From: an uncultured bacterium
GTDB lineage: Bacteria > Planctomycetota > DG-23 > SLPQ01
Direction of reading: 5' to 3'
DNA length: 6,169 nucleotides
Assembly (NCBI GenBank): GCA_937863625.1
Contig: CALMGO010000064.1
Coordinates: forward strand, 1-6,169
The translations under genes were made by a program, and so were the position numbers. The notes beneath the pieces are model-generated. The model made no database searches. It had not been told where the DNA came from and saw only the letters and a program-made list of their open reading frames with translations. The stretch's first letter is position 1. Every line of letters starts with the position of its first letter. This document shows positions 1 through 5,716 of this stretch, piece after piece.

Positions 1-150
1 CCCCGTTTGAATCTCTCTCTTGCCCCCGCGCCTTCTTCGCGTGCCCGCTACGACTGGCGGCTCTGCATCAGGCATGCCTCATTTCATGCATCTCTTTGTC
101 CATTGTTCAACTGCCTGCTTTCGAATCTCTGCGGTGCCCGCCGCCGCAAA
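1..150. other. Intergenic stretch without a supported gene
   Basis: I see no convincing gene here. Short open frames on the plus strand have no Shine-Dalgarno site, no recognisable protein motif, and run into the terminator at about 151-187. The only local pattern is a short imperfect direct repeat, GAATCTCT followed five bases later by GCCC, at 9-25 and 123-139. Two copies this short are not enough to call a repeat family. The upstream neighbour on the left is outside the window. Confidence 0.5.
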
Positions 151-187
151 ATAGAAAAAGCCCCTCGGATATTCCGAAGGGCTTCTT
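151..187 (-). terminator. Rho-independent terminator after the small lipoprotein gene
   Basis: Bases 158-168 pair with 174-184, giving an 11-position stem with one C-A mismatch (164/178) and a five-base loop. Read on the minus strand the stem is followed by TTTTTCTATTTT. It lies about 31 bases past the stop codon of the small lipoprotein gene, so it is the natural end of that transcript and of any read-through from rpoN. On the plus strand the trailing sequence is a poor T tract, so it is mainly a minus-strand terminator. Confidence 0.85.
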
Positions 188-215
188 AATTTCGACCTTG
201 TCGCCTTACGTCAGG

Positions 216-416
216 CTATTGCCACCTGCCCAGCGTCGGGTACTCCTCCAGCCCGAACAGCCGATCCACGTCCTGGCCCATCAGTTTCACCTGTTCGCCG
301 GCTATCATCACGCGACGCACCGCCTGCTTCTTGGTGCTGCCGGTGCTCATGTAGCAACCCGAGGACACGGCCAAGCCCGAGACAAGCAGCAGCATCAGTA
401 CCAGTTTGTTGCGCAT
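216..416 (-). CDS. Small putative lipoprotein, 66 residues, function unknown
   Basis: I do not recognise a family. The 66-residue product begins MRNK, followed by a hydrophobic run (residues 5-17) and then SSGC with Cys21, which resembles a type II signal peptide. The -3 residue of the lipobox is Ser rather than the usual Leu/Val/Ile, so lipidation is likely but not certain. The mature part would be about 46 residues, charged, with no further membrane segment, and ends in LGRWQ. The start at 416 is chosen because AAGGAGG lies at 424-430, seven bases upstream; a longer frame starting at 494 would put 26 poor residues ahead of the signal peptide. A promoter at 472-499 and a terminator at 151-187 make it an independent unit behind rpoN. 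If exported, it would sit in the cell envelope. Confidence 0.72.
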   Translation of the reverse strand: MRNKLVLMLLLVSGLAVSSGCYMSTGSTKKQAVRRVMIAGEQVKLMGQDVDRLFGLEEYPTLGRWQ

Positions 417-471
417 CCATCGTCCTCCTTCCAATTGCCTCCAAGCGTACGGGCTGCTTGGACTTACACGT

Positions 472-499
472 AGTTTAGGGGACGTAAACGGCATGTCAA
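472..499 (-). promoter_or_regulatory. Sigma-70-type promoter for the small lipoprotein gene
   Basis: On the minus strand a perfect -35 box TTGACA (499-494) is followed after 16 bases by TAAACT (477-472), four of six matches to the -10 consensus. The predicted start is near 465, leaving a leader of about 49 bases that carries the strong AAGGAGG site. It lies in the 108-base gap between rpoN and the lipoprotein gene, where no hairpin terminator for rpoN is evident. Confidence 0.6.
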
Positions 500-524
500 T
501 CGAAAAAACACGAATTTCCTGCTC

Positions 525-1940
525 CTAATACGCCTTTCGCCTCCGGCTTGACGGTATGGCGAGCAGTTTCCGGTATTTAGCCACCGTTCGCCTGGCCACA
601 GGACTCCCCATTTCTGACAGTATTCGCGCGATTTCGTCATCCGCGAGCGGATTACTCTTGTCCTCGTTGGCCACCAGTTGCTTTATCTCCTGCTTTATCG
701 ACCGCCACGTTGCCGACTGATCGTTGCCGTTGTTTGGCACGCCGCCGCTGAAGAAAAACTTCAGCGGAAATATCCCTCGCGGCGTCTGTATATACTTGTC
801 CGCGATCGCCCTGCTCACCGTAGAGACGTGCACGCCCACCTTGTCGGCGACCTCCTGCATCCTCAGCACGCGAAGATGGGACAGCCCGAAATCCAGAAAT
901 TCCTTCTGCACGTCCACAAGAGCCTTGGAAATCCTGAAAAGCGTCGTCCGCCTCTGCTCTATCGCGTCTATCAGCCACCGCGCGGACCTTATCTTATCCC
1001 TCAGGTATTTCTTCGTCGCTTCGCCTGCGTCCTTGGAATTGACCAACTGCTCGTACAGATTCGATATGAACAGGTTCGGTACCCGGTCGTCTTCGAGACG
1101 GACCTCATAGCCCTTGTCCGTGTACTCGACCGCCACGTCCGGGATTATCCGCGGCGCGGTCTCGCCCCCATAGTGGCTTCCCGGCCTCGGGTCGAGCTTC
1201 GATATGTACTCAACCGCCGCGTTGACGTCCGCCATGTCATAGCCCGTCTTCTGTGCGATCCGCGGCAGTCTGTTTTGCTCCACGTCCTCCAGGTGGTTCC
1301 TTATTATCTCCCGAACGAGCCCGTTGACGGTGTCTCCCACCTGTAGCAGGAGGCACTCCTGAAGCGTCCTTGCCCCCACTCCCACCGGCTCCAGCGTCTG
1401 CACCAGCGCCAGCGCCTCCTCCGCCTCCGAAAGCGTATACCGCTCCTCGCTCTCAGCGGCAAGATCGCTCAGTTCATAATGCAGGTAGCCCCCGTCGTCG
1501 AGGTTGTATATGATGTCCGTGGCCGCTTCCGTCACCCTCGGCGTTGCTTCGAGCATTCTGAACTGCGCCAGCAGGTACTCATGCAGCGTCATCGGCCGCG
1601 CTGCGGTGTTCATCATCGCTTCCTGCTTGCGGTCGCTCGCCTCCGCGTTGACGCGTCTGGGCCTCTCGCCGAAACTCTCCTTCCAGCTCTCCTCTATCTC
1701 CCTTGCTGCGCTGCCTTCCTGCTCCTCCTCGACCGGCTCCGGCTCGACGGGCGTCTCGGTCGGTTCCGCCGCCTTTATCTCCAGAACCGGATTGTCCGCC
1801 ATCTCCTGTTGTATGAGTCCTTCGAGCGCCTGCGTGGGCAGTTGAAGTATCTCAATCGATTGAATTACCTGCGGTGCAAGTCTCAGCCTCTGTTCGAGGC
1901 GCGTGTGCAGTCCAGTATCGAGCCGTATTTCAGGCGTCAT
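525..1940 (-). CDS. rpoN: RNA polymerase sigma-54 factor RpoN
   Basis: Sigma-54 binds core RNA polymerase and directs it to -24/-12 promoters, which open only with an AAA+ enhancer-binding activator. The 471-residue product is close to the usual family length (E. coli 477) and shows all regions in order. Region I is a Gln/Leu-rich N-terminus (about 1-55, with LRLAPQVIQSIEILQLP at 19-35). Region II is an acidic linker (about 57-85). A core-binding part follows (about 115-330), then the helix-turn-helix (about 359-383, MQEVADKVGVHVSTVSRAI). The RpoN box ARRTVAKYRK is at 449-458 and recognises the -24 element. The start at 1940 fits the family N-terminus and has GGGGAG just upstream, though only two bases away. 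It follows recR after 18 bases, so it probably belongs to the dnaX-ybaB-recR transcript. No -24/-12 promoter was found in the window. Confidence 0.97.
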   Translation of the reverse strand: MTPEIRLDTGLHTRLEQRLRLAPQVIQSIEILQLPTQALEGLIQQEMADNPVLEIKAAEPTETPVEPEPVEEEQEGSAAREIEESWKESFGERPRRVNAEASDRKQEAMMNTAARPMTLHEYLLAQFRMLEATPRVTEAATDIIYNLDDGGYLHYELSDLAAESEERYTLSEAEEALALVQTLEPVGVGARTLQECLLLQVGDTVNGLVREIIRNHLEDVEQNRLPRIAQKTGYDMADVNAAVEYISKLDPRPGSHYGGETAPRIIPDVAVEYTDKGYEVRLEDDRVPNLFISNLYEQLVNSKDAGEATKKYLRDKIRSARWLIDAIEQRRTTLFRISKALVDVQKEFLDFGLSHLRVLRMQEVADKVGVHVSTVSRAIADKYIQTPRGIFPLKFFFSGGVPNNGNDQSATWRSIKQEIKQLVANEDKSNPLADDEIARILSEMGSPVARRTVAKYRKLLAIPSSRRRKAY

Positions 1941-1958
1941 AGCTCCCCTGTGATTCCC

Positions 1959-2567
1959 TTATCTATCCATCTCCCGCCGGCCCGACAATGCGTCCTGCAG
2001 GATGTTTGTATTGGCAAACTCAATGCTCGATCCCGCCGGCATCCCTCGCGCTATTCTCGTCACGCTCACGTTCATCCCGGCCAGTTTCTCTCTTGTGTAT
2101 GCCGCCGTCCCGTCCCCTTCAAGGTTCGGGTTTGTCGCAAGTATCACTTCCCTGACCCCGCCTTTCTCTACTCTCTTGACGAGTTCATCCACCGTCAGGT
2201 TCTCCGGCCCCATGTCTTCAAGAGGGGCCAGCCTGCCCAGAAGGACATGATACAGCCCCCTGTATGCTCCCGTTTTCTCAAGCGCCCAGATGTCTTTCGG
2301 CTGCTCCACCACGCAAATCACGCTCCTGTCGCGCCTCGCGTCCGCGCATATCGAGCAGACCTCCCCCTCTGTCAGATTATAACACTCCCTGCAATTGCGC
2401 ATGTTTTTCTTGACGTCGCGTATCGCGTACGCCAGCGCCATTGCCTCATCCTTGCCCGCCCTGAGCACATGATACGCCAGCCGCTCGGCCGTCCGCCCGC
2501 CGATGCCCGGGAGTTTCTTGAACTCTCCCACCAGCCTGTCAAAGCTCTCTGTCGTTTCGCCTGCCAT
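1959..2567 (-). CDS. recR: Recombination mediator protein RecR
   Basis: RecR acts with RecO (and RecF) to load RecA onto SSB-coated single-stranded DNA during gap repair. The 202-residue product has the normal family length and layout. An N-terminal helix-hairpin-helix lies at about 16-36 (LPGIGGRTAERLAYHVL). A four-Cys zinc finger is formed by C59, C62, C71 and C74. A Toprim domain follows from about 82 to 177 (VVEQPKDIWALEKTG, and ATNPNLEGDGTAAY with conserved acidic residues). The conserved C-terminal segment TRIARGMPAGSSIEFAN is at 170-186. The start is set by the family N-terminus and by AGGA overlapping the ybaB stop codon. The ybaB-recR pairing is conserved across bacteria; here the genes are six bases apart. 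Nothing is missing or unusual. Confidence 0.98.
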   Translation of the reverse strand: MAGETTESFDRLVGEFKKLPGIGGRTAERLAYHVLRAGKDEAMALAYAIRDVKKNMRNCRECYNLTEGEVCSICADARRDRSVICVVEQPKDIWALEKTGAYRGLYHVLLGRLAPLEDMGPENLTVDELVKRVEKGGVREVILATNPNLEGDGTAAYTREKLAGMNVSVTRIARGMPAGSSIEFANTNILQDALSGRREMDR

Positions 2568-2571
2568 CTTG

Positions 2572-2576
2572 TCCTA
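2572..2576 (-). promoter_or_regulatory. recR ribosome binding site overlapping the ybaB stop codon
   Basis: On the minus strand the ybaB stop TAG (2576-2574) is part of TAGGA, whose AGGA (2575-2572) is the only Shine-Dalgarno-like sequence before the recR ATG, four bases further on. A ribosome terminating on ybaB therefore covers the recR initiation site, so translational coupling is likely. The inference rests on position only. Confidence 0.6.
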
Positions 2577-2903
2577 TTGCATCCCCGGAAGGTTTATATT
2601 GAGCCCGCCCGTTATCTTTGCCACTTCCTCCCGCATCATCTCTTTGGCCTTATCAAGCGCTGCATTGCACGCCGCCGTCACCAGGTCCTCCAGCATCGCT
2701 TTATCCCCCAGCGCCAGCACCTCGTCGTCGATTGCTACCGACACTATCTCCTGCCTGCCGTTGGCCTTCGCGCTCACCATGCCGCCGCCTGCGCTCGCCT
2801 CGACGATCTTCTCGCCCAGCTCCGCCTGCATGGCCTCCATGCGCTCTTTCATCTTCCCGGCTTCTTTGACCAGATTCTTCAGGTCGCCCAGCCCCTTGAA
2901 CAT
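2574..2903 (-). CDS. ybaB: YbaB/EbfC family nucleoid-associated protein
   Basis: YbaB/EbfC proteins are small dimeric DNA-binding proteins that coat the nucleoid; their exact role, often tied to replication and repair, is not settled. The product has 109 residues, the normal length. It has an N-terminal charged helix (about 5-35), then the signature VEASAGGGMVSAKANGRQEI (33-52, glycine-rich hairpin). A helical C-terminal half contains DKAMLEDLVTAACNAALDKA (67-86). The ATG lies two bases after the dnaX stop codon. Its Shine-Dalgarno GGAGG (2915-2911) is inside the last dnaX codons, seven bases upstream, so the two genes are tightly coupled. It is followed by recR, the conserved partner. Confidence 0.96.
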   Translation of the reverse strand: MFKGLGDLKNLVKEAGKMKERMEAMQAELGEKIVEASAGGGMVSAKANGRQEIVSVAIDDEVLALGDKAMLEDLVTAACNAALDKAKEMMREEVAKITGGLNINLPGMQ

Positions 2904-2905
2904 CC

Positions 2906-4504
2906 CTATTCCTCCACGTCCACAAAAGTCGCGTCAAAGACTTCCATCATCTTTCTTACCGCCGGGTCGAGCAAAGCCTGCTCTCGCAGCGTTTTTCTCC
3001 GCTGAACTATCGTCCTGTCTTCCACTACCGCGCTCCCGTTTGACGCGTCCCGCGTCACTTCAAGTCTGACCTTGCGGTCAAGCGCCTGCCCGAGCGCCGC
3101 CTCCAGCGCGTCCCTGACTTCGTTCCTCAAAAGAGCCGCCTGCTGCAGCGCGAAGTTCTCCGGAAGCGATATTCTCACTTTGTCGTCGTCAACCTTCACG
3201 TGAGCATGCGCCTCAAGCGTCTTGGCTACAAGCGTCCCCTGAGTCTTCGCCGCCGTGACGAGCGCCTCCCAGGCCCTTTCGCCCAGGCTCGCCGCTCTCG
3301 CCGGCGGCCCCCCGGCCGGCTCCTCAAAAGGGGGCTGTTTCTCCGCCTCCGTCGTCTCGCCTGCGCTCACCGTCCCGTCGCGAAGACTCCTGACCAGTTC
3401 CGCGAGATGTCGCCAGTCGTCTACGCGCGCCAGTTTGATTATCGATACGTCCAGAAGCCCCCGCGTCTGCGGCGACCTCGCCATGCGCGCGTATGTCTCG
3501 CCAAGTAACCCCATCGCATATACAAGCGCCTCTTCGCTCCACTTCCCGGCGTCGCCGCTTAGCATCTCCCGCTCGCCCGTGCTCCTCACGAGAAGCTTCG
3601 AATCCGCGCCGCACGATTTCGCCACGAGCACATCGCGGAGATAATCGATAAATTCCGCCACAAACTGCCTTGACGACGTCCCCGCCCCGACGACTGTTTC
3701 GATTGCCGTTAGTGCTGCCTTTGTGTCCCCTGCGGCCAGAGCCCGCAAAAGATCGCTCATCGCCTGCGCCGGCACCACGCCCAGCACCGACTCCACCGCC
3801 TCGACCGTTATCTTATCGCCGCTGAAGCTCACCACCTGGTCGAGCAAACTTTCCGCGTCCCGCATGCTACCCGCCGCGAATCTCGCCACCAGAGCCAGCG
3901 CGCCCTCCTCGGCCGCTATCCCCTCGTTCTTGCATATCCAGCCCAGCCTGCCCAAAAGGTCTTCCGCGCCGATATTGCGAAAGTCAAACCTCTGGCATCT
4001 CGACTGTATTGTCAGTGGTATCTTGTGCGGCTCGGTCGTGGCGAATATGAATTTTACGTGCGCCGGAGGCTCCTCGAGTGTCTTGAGTAGCGCATTAAAC
4101 GCCGGCGTAGACAGCATGTGCACTTCATCTATGTAGTATATCTTGTAGCGCGCTCGCGCTGGTGTGTAGTTTGCGTTGGATCTCAGTTCCCTGATGTCTT
4201 CAACGCTGTTGTTGCTTGCCCCGTCGATCTCCGCCACGTCCACGTCCTGACCCGTGTCGATCGACGTGCATATCTCGCATGAATTGCACGGTGACGCCGT
4301 CGGTCCCGTCGCGCAGTTAAGAGCCTTGGCGAGTATCCTCGCCATCGTCGTCTTGCCCGTCCCCCGCGTGCCGCTGAAAATATACGCCTGCGCCACCCGG
4401 CCCGACTCGATTGCCTTCTGAAGCGTTCCCGTTATGTGCGCCTGGCCTACGACGTCTTCAAACGTCTTTGGCCGGTATTTGCGCGAAAGGACCAGGTAAC
4501 CCAT
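2906..4504 (-). CDS. dnaX: DNA polymerase III subunit gamma/tau (clamp loader) DnaX
   Basis: DnaX forms the ATP-driven core of the clamp loader that places the beta sliding clamp on DNA, and the long form tau links polymerase to helicase. The 532-residue frame starts MGYLVLSRKYRPKTF. It has Walker A GTRGTGKT (45-52), zinc-module cysteines C64, C73, C76 and C79, and Walker B YYIDEVH (123-129). Sensor 1 ATTEPHK is at 155-161, the arginine finger SRC at 168-170, and sensor 2 GSMRDAESLLDQ at 212-223. The oligomerisation domain runs to about 362. A Glu/Pro/Gly-rich linker (about 376-405) leads to a tau-type C-terminal part (about 405-532). An in-frame stop just upstream excludes an earlier start; GGGGAG lies 11 bases before the ATG. 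A frameshift signal at codons 391-393 probably yields a gamma-like product of 393 residues. It lies directly behind the SRP RNA and ahead of ybaB. Confidence 0.98.
   Translation of the reverse strand: MGYLVLSRKYRPKTFEDVVGQAHITGTLQKAIESGRVAQAYIFSGTRGTGKTTMARILAKALNCATGPTASPCNSCEICTSIDTGQDVDVAEIDGASNNSVEDIRELRSNANYTPARARYKIYYIDEVHMLSTPAFNALLKTLEEPPAHVKFIFATTEPHKIPLTIQSRCQRFDFRNIGAEDLLGRLGWICKNEGIAAEEGALALVARFAAGSMRDAESLLDQVVSFSGDKITVEAVESVLGVVPAQAMSDLLRALAAGDTKAALTAIETVVGAGTSSRQFVAEFIDYLRDVLVAKSCGADSKLLVRSTGEREMLSGDAGKWSEEALVYAMGLLGETYARMARSPQTRGLLDVSIIKLARVDDWRHLAELVRSLRDGTVSAGETTEAEKQPPFEEPAGGPPARAASLGERAWEALVTAAKTQGTLVAKTLEAHAHVKVDDDKVRISLPENFALQQAALLRNEVRDALEAALGQALDRKVRLEVTRDASNGSAVVEDRTIVQRRKTLREQALLDPAVRKMMEVFDATFVDVEE
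3300..3350 (-). promoter_or_regulatory. Candidate programmed -1 frameshift signal in dnaX
   Basis: Read on the minus strand in the dnaX frame, codons 391-393 are CCC CCT TTT. Bases 3332-3326 form C CCT TTT, an X XXY YYZ heptamer on which Pro and Phe tRNAs can re-pair one base back. The next -1 codon is TGA (3326-3324), so a shifted ribosome stops at once, giving 393 residues. After a five-base spacer, GCCGGC (3320-3315) can pair with GCCGGC (3305-3300) around a nine-base loop; an alternative five-pair stem with a GGGG loop is also possible. Upstream are GGAGG (3350-3346) and GGAG (3344-3341, eight bases before the heptamer), resembling the internal Shine-Dalgarno stimulator in E. coli dnaX. 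The site falls in the linker after the oligomerisation domain, where gamma should end. What is seen is the layout; that it functions is inferred. Confidence 0.68.
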
Positions 4505-4531
4505 TGCCTGGCGTACTCCCCTCTAAATTTT

Positions 4532-4800
4532 AGGCCGCGCACCTTCTGTCGAACGTACCCCCCTCGGCTCCCTCCGGCAGTTGGCTCGGGCCAGGCAACC
4601 CCGGTACATAGGGTAATGCGCTTATGGCTGCTCCCGTCAGGGCCTGACCAGATTCACGCCGTCCTATTCACCAGGACCCAACCGTCAACGCCACTTACCG
4701 GATGGTTTTCCGAAAAGGATAACGCCCTCGAGAAAGCATCGACCCTGCTATAGCGGGTTGCAGGTACAGGGCACCGCTACCTCCCCGTCTAGCGCGGCCT
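4532..4800 (-). ncRNA. ffs: Signal recognition particle RNA, large type with Alu domain
   Basis: This RNA is the scaffold of the SRP that, with Ffh, targets nascent membrane proteins to FtsY and the translocon. On the minus strand, AGGCCGCGC (4800-4792) pairs with GCGCGGCCT (4540-4532), closing a molecule of about 269 bases, near the 271 of the B. subtilis RNA. The 5' Alu domain is recognisable from GGGGAGGTAGCGGTGCCC, then TGTACCTGCAACCCGC and AGCAGGG, closely matching the Bacillus sequence as I recall it. The Ffh-binding tip is CAGGCCCTGACGGGAGCAG (4646-4628) with the symmetric and asymmetric loops. Its tetraloop is TGAC (4639-4636), fitting the known URRC class rather than GGAA. GTTGCCTGG and GACAGAAGGTGC near the 3' end also match. 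It has its own promoter, lies 27 bases before dnaX, and no terminator separates them. Exact mature ends are inferred from the closing helix. Confidence 0.96.
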
Positions 4801-4823
4801 TATTCTCTCGGTGCAATTGCCCT

Positions 4824-4852
4824 AGTCTATCCCGCCGACGCCAATCCGTCAA
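4824..4852 (-). promoter_or_regulatory. Sigma-70-type promoter for SRP RNA and the dnaX operon
   Basis: On the minus strand TTGACG (4852-4847, five of six matches) and TAGACT (4829-4824, four of six) are separated by the ideal 17 bases. Transcription should begin near 4817, about 17 bases before the SRP RNA closing helix, so a short 5' leader would be trimmed. No other promoter is obvious between this site and dnaX, so it probably serves the downstream genes as well. Confidence 0.75.
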
Positions 4853-4945
4853 CCTTCCGAAAAAATGCATTGCCATTGCGCCGCCGCCTTCTTTCATCAT
4901 TCGTGCGACTGTGCCGCCCCCGGCCTTCTCGCATCCTCCTCATGC

Positions 4946-4973
4946 TTGACTATTTCCCCTTTTCCCCCATAAT
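4946..4973 (+). promoter_or_regulatory. Sigma-70-type promoter for tadA
   Basis: TTGACT (4946-4951, five of six matches) and CATAAT (4968-4973, five of six) are separated by 16 bases. The predicted transcript start is around 4980, only about six bases before the tadA ATG. It is divergent from the SRP RNA promoter; the roughly 93 bases between the two -35 boxes show no further clear site. Confidence 0.65.
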
Positions 4974-4985
4974 ACTCCCGTCACG

Positions 4986-5477
4986 ATGACCGATAACGAC
5001 TCTATTCAGCAGTTGGCGAAGCTCGACGATGAATTCATGCGTATGGCCTTGCGTGAAGCCGCCGCTGCCGCCGCCCGGGATGAGGTCCCCGTCGGCGCCG
5101 TCTTCGTAAAAGACGGACGCGTCATCGGACGCGCGCATAATATGCGCGAAACCTTGAATGACCCTACCGCGCACGCGGAAATGCTCGCTATAACGCAGGC
5201 CGCCGAGGCTCTCGGCGCCTGGAGGCTCGAAGGTGTCGTTGCCTACGTCACTCTCGAACCGTGTGCCATGTGCGCAGGGGCGCTTGTACTGGCTCGCGTG
5301 GCTAGGCTTGTATACGCCGCCGCGGACCCCAAGGCAGGCGCCTGCGGGACTTTGTATAATATTGTGCAGGACGAGCGCTTGAATCACCGTATCGAAATGA
5401 CCGTCGGAGTTCTTGCCGACGAGTCGCGCGCTATCCTGCAGGCGTTCTTTCGCAAAAAACGCATAAGAGATTCGTAG
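4986..5477 (+). CDS. tadA: tRNA-specific adenosine deaminase TadA
   Basis: TadA deaminates the wobble adenosine A34 of tRNA-Arg(ACG) to inosine, and is a zinc enzyme of the cytidine/deoxycytidylate deaminase fold. The 163-residue product shows VPVGAVFVKDGRVIGRAHN (34-52), the catalytic HAE motif (H63, E65) and PCAMC (92-96) with zinc ligands C93 and C96. The conserved VYAAADPKAGACGTLYN follows at 109-125. The C-terminus FFRKKR is typical. The N-terminus is slightly longer than in many homologues, where the protein begins near FMRMAL (17-22). No Shine-Dalgarno site precedes either ATG; the start at 4986 is preferred because the promoter places the mRNA 5' end a few bases before it. Some family members act on other amine substrates (guanine deaminase relatives), but the context next to dnaX and the SRP RNA is that of tadA. 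Confidence 0.96.
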   Translation: MTDNDSIQQLAKLDDEFMRMALREAAAAAARDEVPVGAVFVKDGRVIGRAHNMRETLNDPTAHAEMLAITQAAEALGAWRLEGVVAYVTLEPCAMCAGALVLARVARLVYAAADPKAGACGTLYNIVQDERLNHRIEMTVGVLADESRAILQAFFRKKRIRDS

Positions 5478-5499
5478 CGACGCCGATAATTCGGCATCG
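5478..5499 (+). terminator. Hairpin after tadA, possible weak terminator
   Basis: Immediately after the tadA stop codon, GCCGA (5482-5486) pairs with TCGGC (5491-5495) around TAAT, and the stem can be extended by CGA/TCG across a C-A mismatch. No T tract follows directly; the first T-rich bases (ATTTTG) begin about ten bases later. It may mark the 3' end of tadA mRNA or be a processing or attenuation structure ahead of the tRNA. Confidence 0.35.
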
Positions 5500-5533
5500 A
5501 GCGCAAGATTTTGTCGTGTAGGCTTTTTCAGGC

Positions 5534-5626
<93 letters not shown>

Positions 5627-5664
5627 ATTATTTCGCTACATAGGTTCCACCTTTGCCTCTGTAC

Positions 5665-5685
5665 GGGCGGGTTTCAAACCCGCCC
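5665..5685. repeat. Near-perfect palindrome, GGGCGGGTTT/AAACCCGCCC
   Basis: Ten-base arms GGGCGGGTTT (5665-5674) and AAACCCGCCC (5676-5685) flank a single C. It lies 40 bases after tRNA-Ser. Such symmetric GC-rich sequences are typical of dispersed REP-like intergenic repeats, but only this copy is visible here, so membership in a family is inference. It could also act as a bidirectional transcription barrier, although no T tract adjoins it. Confidence 0.6.
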
Positions 5686-5691
5686 TATGGG

Positions 5692-5707
5692 GACACTAAT
5701 CTGTGTC
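5692..5707. repeat. Small inverted repeat GACAC/GTGTC
   Basis: GACAC (5692-5696) and GTGTC (5703-5707) flank the six-base loop TAATCT, followed by TTT. On its own it is weak; it is listed because it sits exactly between two stronger hairpins and may be part of one composite repeat unit. Confidence 0.35.
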
Positions 5708-5716
5708 TTTCCCTCC

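Noticed and set aside
9..139. Direct repeat GAATCTCT-N5-GCCC in two copies about 114 bases apart
   Set aside because: Too short and only two copies; could be chance in C/T-rich sequence.
500..524. T-rich bases after the rpoN stop codon as a terminator
   Set aside because: A run of six T is present on the minus strand but no GC-rich hairpin precedes it.
735..750. TGGCACG followed by CGCTG, resembling a sigma-54 promoter, on the plus strand
   Set aside because: The GG to GC spacing is off by one base, it is inside rpoN on the antisense strand, and no gene follows it.
678..1346. 222-codon open frame on the plus strand inside rpoN
   Set aside because: Antisense shadow of a confidently identified sigma-54 gene; no recognisable protein features.
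1479..3005. 508-codon open frame on the plus strand, antisense to rpoN, recR, ybaB and the end of dnaX
   Set aside because: It crosses four genes with clear family matches on the other strand, has no domain signature, is rich in His/Arg/Leu as expected from antisense GC-rich codons, and lacks a ribosome site.
2985..3005. A-run (AGA AAA ACG on the minus strand) late in dnaX as an alternative slippery site
   Set aside because: The bases do not form an X XXY YYZ heptamer in the dnaX frame and the position, near codon 503, is too late to give a gamma-like product.
4436..4753. 105-codon open frame on the plus strand over the SRP RNA gene
   Set aside because: The region is a structured RNA read from the other strand; open frame is incidental.
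4950..5387. 145-codon open frame on the minus strand opposite tadA
   Set aside because: It overlaps the catalytic core of tadA on the opposite strand and its sequence is composition-driven.
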